A DNA stretch of 33,831 nt from Rubrivivax benzoatilyticus JA2 = ATCC BAA-35 (lineage in GTDB: Bacteria; Pseudomonadota; Gammaproteobacteria; Burkholderiales; Burkholderiaceae_C). Numbering within the stretch: the stretch's first letter is position 1; each line of letters starts with the position of its first letter. The position numbers were made by a program, and so were the translations under genes. The stretch is from contig NZ_AEWG01000119.1 of the NCBI RefSeq assembly GCF_000190375.1, positions 1 through 33,831 of the forward strand, given 5' to 3'. Under the pieces are notes generated by a model that saw only the letters and a list, made by a program, of their open reading frames with translations, did not search any database and was not told the DNA's origin. Shown here piece after piece: positions 8,798-17,895 of the stretch.

Positions 8798-9751
8798 GTG
8801 AACTACAAGCACCTGCACTACTTCCTGCAAGTCGCCGAGACCGGCAGCGTGGCGGCGGCCAGCCGGCAGCTGCACCTGACGCCGCAGACGATCAGCGGCC
8901 AGATCCAGCTGCTGGCCGACCGGCTGGGCGGGCCGCTGTTCGAGAAGGTGGGCCGGCGGCTGGAACTCACCGACACCGGCCACCTGGCGCTGGGTTACGC
9001 GCGCGAGATCTTCTCGCTGGGCGCCGAACTCGAGGCCGCGGTGCGCGAGCGCACGCTGAAGGGCCGCACGCTCGAGTTCCGCGTCGGCGTGGCCGACGCG
9101 GTGCCCAAGTCGATCGCCTACCACCTCGTCGAGCCGGCGCTGAAGGTGGCGCAGCCGGTGCGCATCGTCTGCCGCGAATGGCGCCTGGACCGGCTGCTGT
9201 CCGAGCTGGCGATGCACACGCTGGACCTGGTGATCGCCGACGCGCCGGTGCCCCACTCGGTCAGCGTCAAGGCCTTCAGCCACCACCTGGGCGGCTCGGC
9301 GATCGGCGTCTTCGCGGCGCCGTCGCTGCTGGCCGCCGGCGAGCCGCCCTTCCCCGCCTGCCTGGACGGCGCGCCGCTGCTGATGCCCGGCGAGGACACG
9401 GCGGTGGGCAAGCGGCTGCGCGCCTGGTTCGAGAGCCAGGGGCTGGGGCCGCGCGTGGTGGCCGAGTTCGACGACAGCGCGCTGGCGCAGGAGTTCGGCC
9501 GCCAGGGCGTGGGCTACCTGCTCGCGCCGGCGGTGCTGGCCGACGAGATCCAGTCGCGGCTGCAGGTGCGCTGCGTCGGCACGATCGACGAGGTGCGCGA
9601 GGACTTCTACGCGATCTCGGTCGAGCGGCGCATCACCCACCCCTGCGTGCTGGCGATCACGCGCTCGGCACGCGCCGAGCTGTTCCACACGCTGCAGGGC
9701 GGGCGTGGCGCGCGCGCGGCGGCGCGCCGTGCCGGGGAGGCCGGCGCGTGA
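8798..9751 (+). CDS. NhaR-like LysR-family transcriptional regulator
   Basis: A 317-residue LysR-type regulator. The N-terminal HTH (about 4-63) reads HLHYFLQVAETGSVAAAS, with recognition region LTPQTISGQIQLLADRLGGPLFE, which matches the NhaR subgroup (NhaR activates a Na+/H+ antiporter gene in E. coli). A LysR substrate domain follows to about residue 295, with an Arg/Ala-rich tail. The start is GTG 8798, preceded by GGGGAGA about 11 bases upstream. The stop overlaps the GTG start of the DUF2062 gene by four bases, so these two form an operon that converges on dabA. It resembles the LysR encoded at 14496 across the HTH, so the DAB operon is flanked by two NhaR-like regulators. The ligand is unknown. 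Confidence 0.85.
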   Translation: MNYKHLHYFLQVAETGSVAAASRQLHLTPQTISGQIQLLADRLGGPLFEKVGRRLELTDTGHLALGYAREIFSLGAELEAAVRERTLKGRTLEFRVGVADAVPKSIAYHLVEPALKVAQPVRIVCREWRLDRLLSELAMHTLDLVIADAPVPHSVSVKAFSHHLGGSAIGVFAAPSLLAAGEPPFPACLDGAPLLMPGEDTAVGKRLRAWFESQGLGPRVVAEFDDSALAQEFGRQGVGYLLAPAVLADEIQSRLQVRCVGTIDEVREDFYAISVERRITHPCVLAITRSARAELFHTLQGGRGARAAARRAGEAGA

Positions 9752-10278
9752 AGCCGCTGCGACGCTGGCTGCCCGACGCCGAGTCGATCCGCGCCAACCG
9801 CTGGCTGCGCTGGCTGGGCCCGGCACTGCACCACCCGCGGCTGTGGCACCTGAGCCGGCGCGGCCTGGCGCTCGGCATGGCGCTGGGCTTCTTCTTCGGC
9901 CTGCTGGTGCCGCTGGCGCAGATCCCGCTGAGCGCGGCAGCCGCCGTGGCATTGCGCGCCAACGTGCCGGCCGCGGTGGCCAGCACGCTGGTGACCAACC
10001 CGCTGACCTTCGGCCCGCTGTACTACGCCGCCTGGCGCCTGGGCAGCGCCGTGCTCGGCGAGCCCGAGCCGCCGCCGGCGCCCGTGGAGGCCGAGGTCGA
10101 GCCCGACGCCGACGCCGGCTGGTGGCAGCAGACGGTCGGGCGCATCCTCGGCGTCGGCAAGCCGCTGCTGCTGGGGCTGGCGCTGATGGCCACCGGCGTC
10201 GGCATCACGACCTACTTCGTGGTCTCGGCCGTCTGGCGGCTCAACGTGCTCTGGAAGCGGCGCCGGCGGCAGCGCTGA
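9748..10278 (+). CDS. DUF2062 membrane protein
   Basis: A 176-residue inner-membrane protein of the DUF2062 family, of unknown function. The N-terminus is basic (VKPLRRWLPDAESIRANRWLRWLG). Then come hydrophobic segments GLALGMALGFFFGLLVPLAQIPLS and a second containing VASTLVTNPLTFGPLYYAAW, the block most typical of the family. An acidic proline-rich linker (PEPPPAPVEAEVEPDADAG) follows, then a last membrane segment and an Arg-rich end. The GTG start overlaps the upstream LysR stop (GTGA), indicating translational coupling. It ends 11 bp from the convergent dabA stop. Confidence 0.85.
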   Translation: MKPLRRWLPDAESIRANRWLRWLGPALHHPRLWHLSRRGLALGMALGFFFGLLVPLAQIPLSAAAAVALRANVPAAVASTLVTNPLTFGPLYYAAWRLGSAVLGEPEPPPAPVEAEVEPDADAGWWQQTVGRILGVGKPLLLGLALMATGVGITTYFVVSAVWRLNVLWKRRRRQR

Positions 10279-10289
10279 ACGCGGCGCGT

Positions 10290-12839
10290 TCAGTCCGCGA
10301 CCATGCTCCAGCGGCCGCGCACGTAACGCTCGAAACCGCCGTCGTCGGCGAAGCGCCAGAGGTGCAGCCAGTCGTGGTGGACCAGCCGGTGCACGGCGGC
10401 GTGGCCGGCGATCACACGCTCGATGGCCGCGGCCGGCGCGTCGATCACCACCGTCAGCCGCAGCGGCTCGTGCCGCCAGCGGCTGCCGTCGTGCAGCGAC
10501 TGCCGCGCCAGGCCGATGCGCAGGTCGCCGCCGTTGCCCTCGAAGACGCCGATGCGGCCGCCGACGACGTTGTGCAGCAGCTTGTTGCCGCTGCCCAGGC
10601 GCTGCGGGTCGCAGGTCGACGCGTGGTACTGCCAGTTGATCCAGTGCGTGACCAGCATCGGCGCGGTCATCAGCAGCTCCAGCACGCTGCCGTCGGCGTC
10701 GTGGGCCGGGTCGTAGTCGTGCAGGAAGACGCGGCCGTCCAGCGCGGCGCCCCGGCTGCGCGAGCGCGGCGCGATCAGGAAGGCGGCGTTGCCGGCCAGG
10801 CCCCACTCGGGCCGGGTCTGCGCGCCGTCGTTGGCGCGCCGGCGCAGCTGCTCGAGCAGGGCCGCGTGCGGCCGCCGGGCATCGAGCCCCAGCGCCGCCG
10901 CACGCTCGCGGCGCACCTGGTCGCCGGCCTGCACGAACACCGCCTGCAGGCGCGCCCAGCGGGCCCGCGCGGCGGCGTCCAGCAGGTCCAGGTCCAGCCC
11001 CTCGATCTCGTCGGTGGTGGTGTTGTGCAGCGCGGCGACGAAGGCCATGTCGGCCGGCATGGCGATGCCCCGGGCGCGCAGGCCCGCGCGCACCGCCGGC
11101 TCGTTGAGCAGCCGCGCCAGCACGCGCGCGTTGACCTCGCCGGTCTGGCCGCAGCAGGCGCCGCAGTCCAGCGCCGCGGCCTGCGCGTTGTTCGCGCTCT
11201 GGCTGCCGTGGCCGACCAGCAGCACCAGCGGCGCGAGGCCGCGGTCCAGCCCCATCGTGTGCAGCACGCGTGCACCGAGCTCGACCTTCGCGCCGAGGTC
11301 CAGGCCGGCCAGCACCGGCCGGCACAGCGGCCGGTAGCGCGGCGCGTGGCCGGCACCGTCGAGCGGGCGCCGCGCGGCCGCCGGCGGGCGCAGCCATTGC
11401 GCCAGCCGGCCCAGGTAGCCGAGCCCGACCGCCTCCACCGACGAGAAGGCCGCGTTCGGCCAGACGGTGCCGGCGCCCCAGCGCCCGGCCGCCGCGAAGC
11501 GCCCGAGCCGCGCCCGGCGCGCCGGGGCCTGCAGCGTGTCACCCGCCGGGCCGAAGTCGGCCGCCGTGGCGGCCACACGCTCGCTCACGTCCAGCGCCGG
11601 CGCCAGCAGCCCGGGCAGCTGCGGGCGCCGGGCCTCGGTGGCCAGCGGCGTGTAGGCCACCGGCAGACCGAAGAAGCCGGCGAAGCCGATCGTCTGCACG
11701 GCCGGCCAGACCGACTCGACGGCACGCCGCAGCCGCTCGCTGCGAACGTCGATGCAGAACGCCGCCTGGACTTCGATGCACGCTGGCGTGGCCGGCTCGA
11801 CCGGCGCCGGCGCGACGGCACGAAGCCGGCGGGCCAGGTCGCGCTGGTAGCCCGCCTCGTACGCGAGCTGCCAGACCTCGTCGACCCGCAAGGCGTCCTC
11901 GGCCTGCTGCAGCCGCCCGGGCGCACCTTCCCACTCCACCTGCAGCGCCACGAAAGCCCGCTGCGCCGCGCGGTCGTCGCGGCATTCCAGCAGGATCGCG
12001 CCCCAGGCCAGGCGGATGGCGAGCAGGTCGCGCAGGTGCTCGTCGTCGCGGCCGGCCAGGCGCGCCTCCCAGGCGAGATAGGCGCACCACGAGGCCCAGC
12101 CGTTGACCGTCAGCAGCACCGCCTCGAGGTAGTCGGCCCAGGCCGGCTCGGCCAGGCCGAGCCGGCGCAGCACCCAGCGTTCGGCCTGCACGCGCGTGGC
12201 GGGCAGCGCGGCCAGGCCGCGCGCCAGCTCGGGCAGGCCCATCAGCGCGCCGATGCCGTGGTCGTGGGTCAGCGTGTCGCGCCAGAAGGCGTAGAGCCCG
12301 CCCGGGCGCTCGGGCTGCCAGTCGGCCTGGTGGCGGTCGAAGTAGGCGGCGCAGACCTGGCTCACCTGGTGGGTGACGGCCTGGCGCCACGACAGCCGGC
12401 GCCGGCCCTGCGGATCGTCGTCGAGCACGTCGATCAGCAGCGGCAGCCGGGGCAGCCCGGGCGCCCGGTCGAGGGCCGCCACGGCCTGGGCGGCGTCGAG
12501 ACCGGCGGCGCGGGCGTCGGGGTGCCGGGCCAGCGCCGCGTCGAGGTCGGCGGCGCTGATGCGGCCCGAGGCCCAGGCCTCGCGCAGCCGCTCGCGCGGC
12601 GGGAAGACACGGATGTCGCCCAGCACCGCCAGCCGCGCGGCCACGCGGCGCACGCTGCTGCCGATGCGCTCCCAGTGCGGGTTGACGGCGATGGCGCGAT
12701 CCAGCGGCCAGGCCGGCGCGATGGCGCGGCAGGCCTGGGCGCAGGCGGCGTCGATGCGCCGGTCGACGTCGGCGTCGGACGGCCGCGGCGGCTCGCGGTG
12801 GGCGGACGGTTCGGTGCCGGGGGCCAGCAGGGTCTGCAT
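10290..12839 (-). CDS. dabA: DabA, zinc subunit of the DAB inorganic-carbon transporter (DUF2309)
   Basis: An 849-residue peripheral subunit of the DAB (DABs accumulate bicarbonate) complex, described in Halothiobacillus as a vectorial carbonic-anhydrase-like machine that hydrates CO2 and traps bicarbonate in the cytoplasm. Zinc-site residues are present: Cys362 and Asp364 in FCIDVRSE, His544 in VGHGSQSANN and Cys559 in LDCGACCGQTGEVN. Their 2- and 15-residue spacings match those I recall for the H. neapolitanus protein (C351/D353, H524/C539). The start at 12839 has GAGG upstream and overlaps the dabB stop by one base (TGATG), so the two are translated together. The spacing agreement suggests an active zinc site. 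No Rubisco or carboxysome genes are in the window, so what the bicarbonate feeds is open. Confidence 0.93.
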   Translation of the reverse strand: MQTLLAPGTEPSAHREPPRPSDADVDRRIDAACAQACRAIAPAWPLDRAIAVNPHWERIGSSVRRVAARLAVLGDIRVFPPRERLREAWASGRISAADLDAALARHPDARAAGLDAAQAVAALDRAPGLPRLPLLIDVLDDDPQGRRRLSWRQAVTHQVSQVCAAYFDRHQADWQPERPGGLYAFWRDTLTHDHGIGALMGLPELARGLAALPATRVQAERWVLRRLGLAEPAWADYLEAVLLTVNGWASWCAYLAWEARLAGRDDEHLRDLLAIRLAWGAILLECRDDRAAQRAFVALQVEWEGAPGRLQQAEDALRVDEVWQLAYEAGYQRDLARRLRAVAPAPVEPATPACIEVQAAFCIDVRSERLRRAVESVWPAVQTIGFAGFFGLPVAYTPLATEARRPQLPGLLAPALDVSERVAATAADFGPAGDTLQAPARRARLGRFAAAGRWGAGTVWPNAAFSSVEAVGLGYLGRLAQWLRPPAAARRPLDGAGHAPRYRPLCRPVLAGLDLGAKVELGARVLHTMGLDRGLAPLVLLVGHGSQSANNAQAAALDCGACCGQTGEVNARVLARLLNEPAVRAGLRARGIAMPADMAFVAALHNTTTDEIEGLDLDLLDAAARARWARLQAVFVQAGDQVRRERAAALGLDARRPHAALLEQLRRRANDGAQTRPEWGLAGNAAFLIAPRSRSRGAALDGRVFLHDYDPAHDADGSVLELLMTAPMLVTHWINWQYHASTCDPQRLGSGNKLLHNVVGGRIGVFEGNGGDLRIGLARQSLHDGSRWRHEPLRLTVVIDAPAAAIERVIAGHAAVHRLVHHDWLHLWRFADDGGFERYVRGRWSMVAD

Positions 12840-14398
12840 CACGGAATCCTCGTCTCGGGTCCATCGGTGGCGGCGGTCCAGCGGGTCGGCCACAGGCGCA
12901 GCACGGCGCGTGTCGCGACCTCGTCGACGTAGAAGCCGGCGTAGCTCCAGCGGCGCCAGAAGGCCAGCGCCGCCGGGCGGGCGTGCAACAGCACCAGGCT
13001 GGCGTAGAGCAGCGCCAGGCCGGCCAGCGCCACGACGCCGGCCGGCCCGTCGGGCGTGTCGACCGGGCCCAGCGGCAGCGCGTGGCCGGCGACGGTGGCC
13101 GCCGCCAGCGCGGCCACCATGGCGGCACCGGCGAGCGCGCCGTGCAGCGCCCCGGGGGCGTCGGGATGCCGGCTCGCCGGCTGCCAGAACAGCGGCGCCC
13201 AGGCCAGCGCCAGCACGCCGCTCCACCACCACGGCCAGGCCGACACCGGCACCAGCCCGGCCTGCAGCGCGAGCAGGCCGGCGATCACCGCCGCCGACGC
13301 GAGCGGCGCGACGACGAGGCTGGCCAGCGTCGGCTGGGTGCCGCCGTGCATCGTGCGCAGCCGCGCCGTGTCGACGGCCGAGGAGGCAGCGAGGAAGGCA
13401 TGCGCCTTGTACAGCGAGTGGCCGAGCAGGTGCAGCAGCGCCAGCGTGTACAGGCCCAGGCCGCATTCCATGACCATGAAGCCCATCTGGGCCACCGTCG
13501 ACCAGGCCAGCCGCACCTTGACGCTGGCGCGCGTCAGCATCACCAGGCCGGCGAGCACCGCGGTGGCCAGGCCGATGCCGACCAGCAGCCAGCGCGCCAG
13601 CGGCACCGCGTCCAGCCAGGGCGCGAAGCGGATCAGCACGTAGCCGCCGAGGTTGATGACACCCGCGTGCAGCAGCGCCGACACCGGCGTCGGCGCTTCC
13701 ATCACCTGGATCAGCCAGCCGTGCACCGGCAGCAGCGCGGTGCGCAGCACGACCGCCAGGACGAGACAGACGGCGCCGGCCTGCAGCGCCGCCGACGGTG
13801 CCGCGGCCTCGAGGTGGCGCCCCAGATCGGACAGCGAGCCGGAGCCGACCTCGGTCCAGGCCAGCGCCGCGGCGGCGACCAGCAGGACGTCGGCCAGACG
13901 GTCGGCGACACGCTTCTTGTGCGCCGCCAGCAGCGCGAACGGACGGTCGCGATAGAAGCACAGCAGGTGCTGCAGGCACCCGCCGACGCCGGCCCAGGCG
14001 GCGATCAGCACCAGCCAGTGGTCGGCCAGCAGCAGCACCTGCACCGCGGCGAGCACGCCGGCGAGCGCGGCCACGTAGCGCGGCTGGCCGGGCTCGCCCT
14101 GCAGATAGCGCGACGAGAACACGCCGATGACGGTGCCCAGCAGCTGCACCAGCAGCGCCATCCAGGCGCCGGCCAGCGTGACGGCCAGCCCCGGCAGCGG
14201 TGGCTCGGCCGTGCCCGGCCCGGCGGCGAGCTGCAGGCCCAGCGCGGCGGCGGCGGCGGCGACGCCGGCCACCGCGAGCACCCGCCAGCGCGCCCAGGCC
14301 GCCGCCACGTCGGCGTCACGCCGAAGCGGCACGGCGGCGAGCATCAGCACGGCCGGCAGCAGGCTGCAGGCCGGCCACAGCAGGCTCACGAGCTTCAT
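12839..14398 (-). CDS. dabB: DabB, NuoL/Mrp-antiporter-like membrane subunit of DAB transporter
   Basis: A 519-residue multi-spanning membrane protein of the proton-conducting NADH dehydrogenase/antiporter family, here the ion-translocating partner of DabA. Family motifs include AHKKRVADRLADVLL, LPVHGWLIQVMEAPTPVSALLHAGVINLGGY split around conserved His and Pro, then ASVKVRLAWSTVAQMGFM and HLLGHSLYKAHAFL; the lysines and histidines in these helices are the usual ion-path residues. The start is ATG 14398 with GGAG ten bases upstream. It is the first gene of the dabB-dabA operon and is divergent from a LysR gene. It could be mistaken for a complex I subunit, but the overlap with dabA fixes the assignment. 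Confidence 0.92.
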   Translation of the reverse strand: MKLVSLLWPACSLLPAVLMLAAVPLRRDADVAAAWARWRVLAVAGVAAAAAALGLQLAAGPGTAEPPLPGLAVTLAGAWMALLVQLLGTVIGVFSSRYLQGEPGQPRYVAALAGVLAAVQVLLLADHWLVLIAAWAGVGGCLQHLLCFYRDRPFALLAAHKKRVADRLADVLLVAAAALAWTEVGSGSLSDLGRHLEAAAPSAALQAGAVCLVLAVVLRTALLPVHGWLIQVMEAPTPVSALLHAGVINLGGYVLIRFAPWLDAVPLARWLLVGIGLATAVLAGLVMLTRASVKVRLAWSTVAQMGFMVMECGLGLYTLALLHLLGHSLYKAHAFLAASSAVDTARLRTMHGGTQPTLASLVVAPLASAAVIAGLLALQAGLVPVSAWPWWWSGVLALAWAPLFWQPASRHPDAPGALHGALAGAAMVAALAAATVAGHALPLGPVDTPDGPAGVVALAGLALLYASLVLLHARPAALAFWRRWSYAGFYVDEVATRAVLRLWPTRWTAATDGPETRIP

Positions 14399-14445
14399 CG
14401 TCGGGTCTCCAGCAGACAGGCCAGGCGATGGTGCCGGCCGCCTCA

Positions 14446-14495
14446 CGTTCTGTAAAATTCATTGATGCGAACGTTTTGATCTTTTATAAAGAACG
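14446..14495. promoter_or_regulatory. Repeated CGTTC/GAACG half-sites in the dabB-lysR divergent region
   Basis: Within an unusually AT-rich spacer, CGTTC (14446-14450) faces GAACG (14469-14473). CGTT restarts at 14472, overlapping the end of that half-site, and a further GAACG lies at 14491-14495, exactly 22 bp after the previous one. Two overlapping dyads sharing a central AACGTT are what a LysR tetramer would be expected to bind between divergent genes. The repeats are seen directly; regulator identity is inferred from position. Confidence 0.45.
14462..14490 (+). promoter_or_regulatory. Sigma-70-type promoter for the divergent LysR gene
   Basis: TTGATG (14462-14467), a 17-base spacer and TATAAA (14485-14490). 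The expected start of transcription, about seven bases on, falls at or next to the ATG at 14496, so the message would be leaderless. The promoter overlaps the GAACG half-sites, which would allow autorepression. Confidence 0.55.
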
Positions 14496-15398
14496 ATGTA
14501 CGTCGAGCAGCTGAACTTCCACCACCTCCTGTACTTCTGGCGTGTCGCCAAGGCGGGGCACCTGACGCAGGTGGCGAACGAGCTGCACGTGTCGCAGTCG
14601 GCGCTGTCGAGCCAGATCCGCCAGCTCGAGGAGCGTCTGGGCGAGCCGCTGTTCGAGCGCACCGGCCGCCGCCTCGTGCTGACCGACACCGGCCAGCTGG
14701 TGCTGTCCTACGCCGAGAACATCTTCGGCATGGGCCAGGACCTGCTGGGCCGGCTGCAGGGCCGCGGCCAGGGCATGGTGCGGCTGCGCGTGGGCAGCGT
14801 CGCGACGCTGTCGCGCAACTACCAGGAGAACTGGATCCGGCCGCTGCTCGCCGACCCGGCGGTGACGCTGACGCTGGAGTCCGGCATGCTCGACGAGCTG
14901 CTGCGCCGCCTGCTGCAGCACCAGCTCGACGTGGTGCTCGCCAACGAGGCGGTGCCGGCCGACCCCGACCGGCCGCTGCACTGCCGTTTCCTGGGCAGCC
15001 AGGCGATCTCGCTGGTCGGCCCGGCGGCGGCCTGGCAGGGGCGCAGCCTGCGCATGCCCGAGGACCTCGGCGGGCTGGAGCTGGCCGTGCCGGGGCCGCG
15101 CCATGCGCTGCGCGGGCAGTTCGACGCGCTGTGCGTGGCCGCCGGCGTCGCCCCGCGCCTGCGCGCCGAGGTCGACGACATGGCGATGCTGCGCCTGGTG
15201 GCGCGCGACAGCGGCTGGCTCACCGTGTTGCCCGAGGTCGTGGTGCAGGACGAGCTGCAGGCCGGCGTGCTGGTGACCGTCGGCCGCTCGGCGCAGCTGC
15301 AGGAGAACTTCTACGCCATCACGACGCTGCACCGGCACCGCATGGAACGGCTGGAGCGCCTGCTCGCGCCGCATCCGGCGCCGTCCGCCCAGCCTTGA
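14496..15398 (+). CDS. NhaR-like LysR-family regulator, divergent from dabBA
   Basis: A 300-residue LysR regulator whose N-terminus ([22 protein letters not shown], then [23 protein letters not shown]) is typical of the NhaR subgroup. The effector domain spans about 95-290. It is divergent from dabB across 97 bp containing repeated half-sites, so it probably regulates the DAB operon; in other autotrophs CbbR-type LysR proteins play this part. Because DabB is related to cation/H+ antiporters, a NhaR relative is an intelligible regulator here. ATG 14496 lacks a Shine-Dalgarno and follows the TATAAA by five bases. The link to dabBA is by position only. Confidence 0.85.
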   Translation: MYVEQLNFHHLLYFWRVAKAGHLTQVANELHVSQSALSSQIRQLEERLGEPLFERTGRRLVLTDTGQLVLSYAENIFGMGQDLLGRLQGRGQGMVRLRVGSVATLSRNYQENWIRPLLADPAVTLTLESGMLDELLRRLLQHQLDVVLANEAVPADPDRPLHCRFLGSQAISLVGPAAAWQGRSLRMPEDLGGLELAVPGPRHALRGQFDALCVAAGVAPRLRAEVDDMAMLRLVARDSGWLTVLPEVVVQDELQAGVLVTVGRSAQLQENFYAITTLHRHRMERLERLLAPHPAPSAQP

Positions 15399-15522
15399 CG
15401 AGTTGTCAACGCTGGCCGGGGGGCCTCTTCGGCCGCCCGGGCCTGCGCGAGAATCCCGGGTCGGCCCGCCCCGCGGCGCGGGGCCGTCGCCGCCAGGACA
15501 ACCCCAGCCACGAGTGCCGCCC

Positions 15523-17382
15523 ATGCCCGCCTACCGTTCCAAGACCTCCACCGCCGGCCGCAACATGGCGGGCGCGCGTTCGTTGTGGCGCGCCACCGGC
15601 ATGAAGGACGGCGACTTCGACAAGCCGATCATCGCCGTCGCCAACAGCTTCACCCAGTTCGTGCCGGGCCACGTGCACCTGAAGGACCTGGGCCAGCTCG
15701 TCGCCCGCGAGATCGAGGCCGCCGGCGGCGTCGCCAAGGAGTTCAACACCATTGCGGTGGACGACGGCATCGCGATGGGCCACGACGGCATGCTGTATTC
15801 GCTGCCCAGCCGCGACATCATTGCCGACTCGGTCGAGTACATGGTCAACGCGCACTGCGCCGACGCGCTGGTGTGCATCTCCAACTGCGACAAGATCACC
15901 CCGGGCATGCTGATGGCCGCGATGCGGCTGAACATCCCGGTGGTCTTCGTCTCCGGCGGCCCGATGGAAGCCGGCAAGACGCGGCTCGCCAACCCGGCGA
16001 CGCAGACCGTCGAGTTCCGCAAGCTCGACCTGATCGACGCGATGATCATGGCCGCCGACCCCAAGGTCTCCGACGAGACCGTCGCCGAGGTCGAACGTTC
16101 GGCCTGCCCGACCTGCGGTTCTTGCTCGGGCATGTTCACCGCCAACTCGATGAACTGCCTGACCGAGGCGCTGGGCCTCTCGCTGCCGGGCAACGGCACG
16201 GTGGTGGCCACGCACGCCGACCGCGAGCAGCTGTTCAAGCGCGCCGGCCGCCTGGTCGTCGAACTCGCCAGGCGCTACTACGAAGGCGGCGACGAATCGG
16301 TGCTGCCGCGCGCGGTGGGCTTCAAGGCCTTCGAGAACGCGATGACGCTGGACATCGCGATGGGCGGCTCGACCAACACCATCCTGCACCTGCTGGCCAT
16401 CGCCCAGGAAGCCGGCATCGAGTTCACGATGGCCGACATCGACCGCCTGTCGCGCTCGGTGCCGCAGCTGTGCAAGGTGGCGCCGAACACGCAGAAGTAC
16501 CACATCGAGGACGTGCACCGCGCCGGCGGCATCATGGCCATCCTCGGCGAGCTCGACCGCGCCGGCAAGCTGCACACCGACGTGCCGACGGTGCACGCGC
16601 CGACGCTCAAGCACGCGCTCGACGAATGGGACATCGCGCGCGCGCCCAGCGACGCGGTGAAGACCTTCTACCTCGCCGGCCCGGCCGGCATCCCCAGCCA
16701 GGTCGCGTTCAGCCAGGCCAGCCGCTGGCCCAGCCTGGATCTGGACCGCGCCGAAGGCTGCATCCGCGCCATCGAGCACGCCTTCTCGCGCGAAGGCGGC
16801 CTGGCGGTGCTGTACGGCAACCTCGCCGAGGACGGCTGCGTCGTGAAGACCGCCGGCGTCGACGACAGCCTGCTGGTCTTCGAAGGCCCGGCGCACGTCG
16901 TCGAGAGCCAGGACGAGGCCGTCGAGCACATCCTCGGCGACCGGGTGTTGGCCGGCGACGTCGTCGTCGTGCGTTACGAAGGCCCGAAGGGCGGCCCCGG
17001 CATGCAGGAGATGCTCTACCCGACGAGCTACATCAAGAGCAAGGGCCTGGGCAAGGCCTGCGCGCTGCTGACCGACGGCCGTTTCTCCGGCGGCACCTCG
17101 GGGCTGTCGATCGGCCACTGCTCGCCCGAGGCCGCGGCCGGCGGCACGATCGGCCTGGTGAAGACCGGCGACCGCATCCGCATCGACATCCCGAACCGCC
17201 GCATCGACGTGCTCGTCGACGAGGCGACGCTGGCCGCGCGCCGCGCCGAGCAGGACGTGCTCGGCTGGAAGCCGGCGCAGCCGCGCCCGCGCAAGGTCTC
17301 GGCGGCGCTGAAGGCCTACGCGCTGCTGGCCACCTCGGCCGACAAGGGCGCGGTGCGCGACCTGTCCAGGCTGGAAGGCTGA
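15523..17382 (+). CDS. ilvD: Dihydroxy-acid dehydratase
   Basis: Cytosolic Fe-S enzyme that dehydrates 2,3-dihydroxy-isovalerate and 2,3-dihydroxy-3-methylvalerate in valine, isoleucine and pantothenate synthesis. The 619-residue length is that of E. coli IlvD (616). Cluster cysteines are seen in [12 protein letters not shown] (Cys122) and [13 protein letters not shown] (Cys195 and following). The position where [2Fe-2S] plant-type enzymes have a further cysteine reads [10 protein letters not shown], as in the oxygen-sensitive [4Fe-4S] enterobacterial form. C-terminal motifs [11 protein letters not shown] and [10 protein letters not shown] are intact. The start at 15523 is set by homology over an in-frame upstream ATG at 15403. 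A -10-like GAGAAT lies at 15449-15454. It appears to be a single-gene unit; no other ilv gene is in the window. Confidence 0.96.
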   Translation: MPAYRSKTSTAGRNMAGARSLWRATGMKDGDFDKPIIAVANSFTQFVPGHVHLKDLGQLVAREIEAAGGVAKEFNTIAVDDGIAMGHDGMLYSLPSRDIIADSVEYMVNAHCADALVCISNCDKITPGMLMAAMRLNIPVVFVSGGPMEAGKTRLANPATQTVEFRKLDLIDAMIMAADPKVSDETVAEVERSACPTCGSCSGMFTANSMNCLTEALGLSLPGNGTVVATHADREQLFKRAGRLVVELARRYYEGGDESVLPRAVGFKAFENAMTLDIAMGGSTNTILHLLAIAQEAGIEFTMADIDRLSRSVPQLCKVAPNTQKYHIEDVHRAGGIMAILGELDRAGKLHTDVPTVHAPTLKHALDEWDIARAPSDAVKTFYLAGPAGIPSQVAFSQASRWPSLDLDRAEGCIRAIEHAFSREGGLAVLYGNLAEDGCVVKTAGVDDSLLVFEGPAHVVESQDEAVEHILGDRVLAGDVVVVRYEGPKGGPGMQEMLYPTSYIKSKGLGKACALLTDGRFSGGTSGLSIGHCSPEAAAGGTIGLVKTGDRIRIDIPNRRIDVLVDEATLAARRAEQDVLGWKPAQPRPRKVSAALKAYALLATSADKGAVRDLSRLEG

Positions 17383-17453
17383 ACGGGGCCGGGCCCGGCG
17401 CCCGGCTAACACCGATTCGCGCCGCGCGCTGCATGCCGCAGCGGCGCACTAGG

Positions 17454-17500
17454 TTGCGACAGCGCAAACACCGTTCGCGCGGGCGAGGCCCGCGTACACT
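17454..17500 (+). promoter_or_regulatory. Two dyads and a -10-like box upstream of the copper cassette
   Basis: TTGCG (17454-17458) faces CGCAA (17463-17467), followed by a perfect 7-bp dyad CGCGGGC (17478-17484), loop GAG, GCCCGCG (17488-17494). The second dyad directly abuts TACACT (17495-17500), a possible -10 ending eight bases before the DUF2946 ATG. A dyad between -35 and -10 is the arrangement used by MerR-type metal regulators, but no such regulator is encoded in the window. Confidence 0.35.
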
Positions 17501-17508
17501 TGTTTGCA

Positions 17509-17895
17509 ATGTCGTCGACCTGCGTCAACCGCCGCATCACCGCCTGGCTGTCGTGCCTGGTGCTGCTGTTCGCGGCGCTGGCGCCGTCGGTCTCGCATGC
17601 GCTGCAGTCTTCTCGCGGCGCGGGCTGGGTGGAGGTCTGCACCGCCGAAGGCTCGCGCTGGGTCGCCGCCGGCGCCGAGGACAGCGACTCGCTGCCCGCC
17701 CAGGCCCATGGTCTGGAGCACTGTCCTTTCTGTTCGCTGCACGCGCCCACGCCGGGCCTGCCGCCGGCCGACCGGCTCGTCGTGCCGCCCGCCGGCCGCG
17801 ACGCCACCCTGCCCCCCGCCTTCCTGCACGCGCCGAGCACGGCGCACGCCTGGCGCAGCGCCCAGCCGCGCGCGCCGCCGTTCGCGCTGAGCTGA
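17509..17895 (+). CDS. DUF2946 family protein
   Basis: A 128-residue small exported or membrane-anchored protein. Residues about 10-32 form a hydrophobic signal segment (ITAWLSCLVLLFAALAPSVSHA). The mature part has the DUF2946 features WVEVCTAEGSRWV and HCPFCSLH, the CPFC pair being a likely metal or redox site. Genes of this family commonly accompany bacterial copper-handling genes, which agrees with the MbnP/MbnH/PCu(A)C genes downstream on the same strand. ATG 17509 is preferred to an in-frame TTG at 17500. No Shine-Dalgarno is seen. The biochemical role is not established. Confidence 0.8.
   Translation: MSSTCVNRRITAWLSCLVLLFAALAPSVSHALQSSRGAGWVEVCTAEGSRWVAAGAEDSDSLPAQAHGLEHCPFCSLHAPTPGLPPADRLVVPPAGRDATLPPAFLHAPSTAHAWRSAQPRAPPFALS

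Noticed and set aside
9705..12932. Plus-strand open frame of 1075 codons across lysR, DUF2062 and dabA
   Set aside because: It runs antisense to dabA and out of frame with lysR; no recognisable domain.
12840..13979. Upstream in-frame extension of dabA through most of dabB
   Set aside because: dabB is clearly coding in another frame with antiporter motifs, and ATG 12839 has a ribosome site and the expected DabA N-terminus.
15403..15522. N-terminal extension of IlvD from an upstream ATG
   Set aside because: The added 40 residues are Pro/Gly/Arg-rich and absent from the IlvD family, which begins at [10 protein letters not shown]; a -10-like GAGAAT lies inside the extension.
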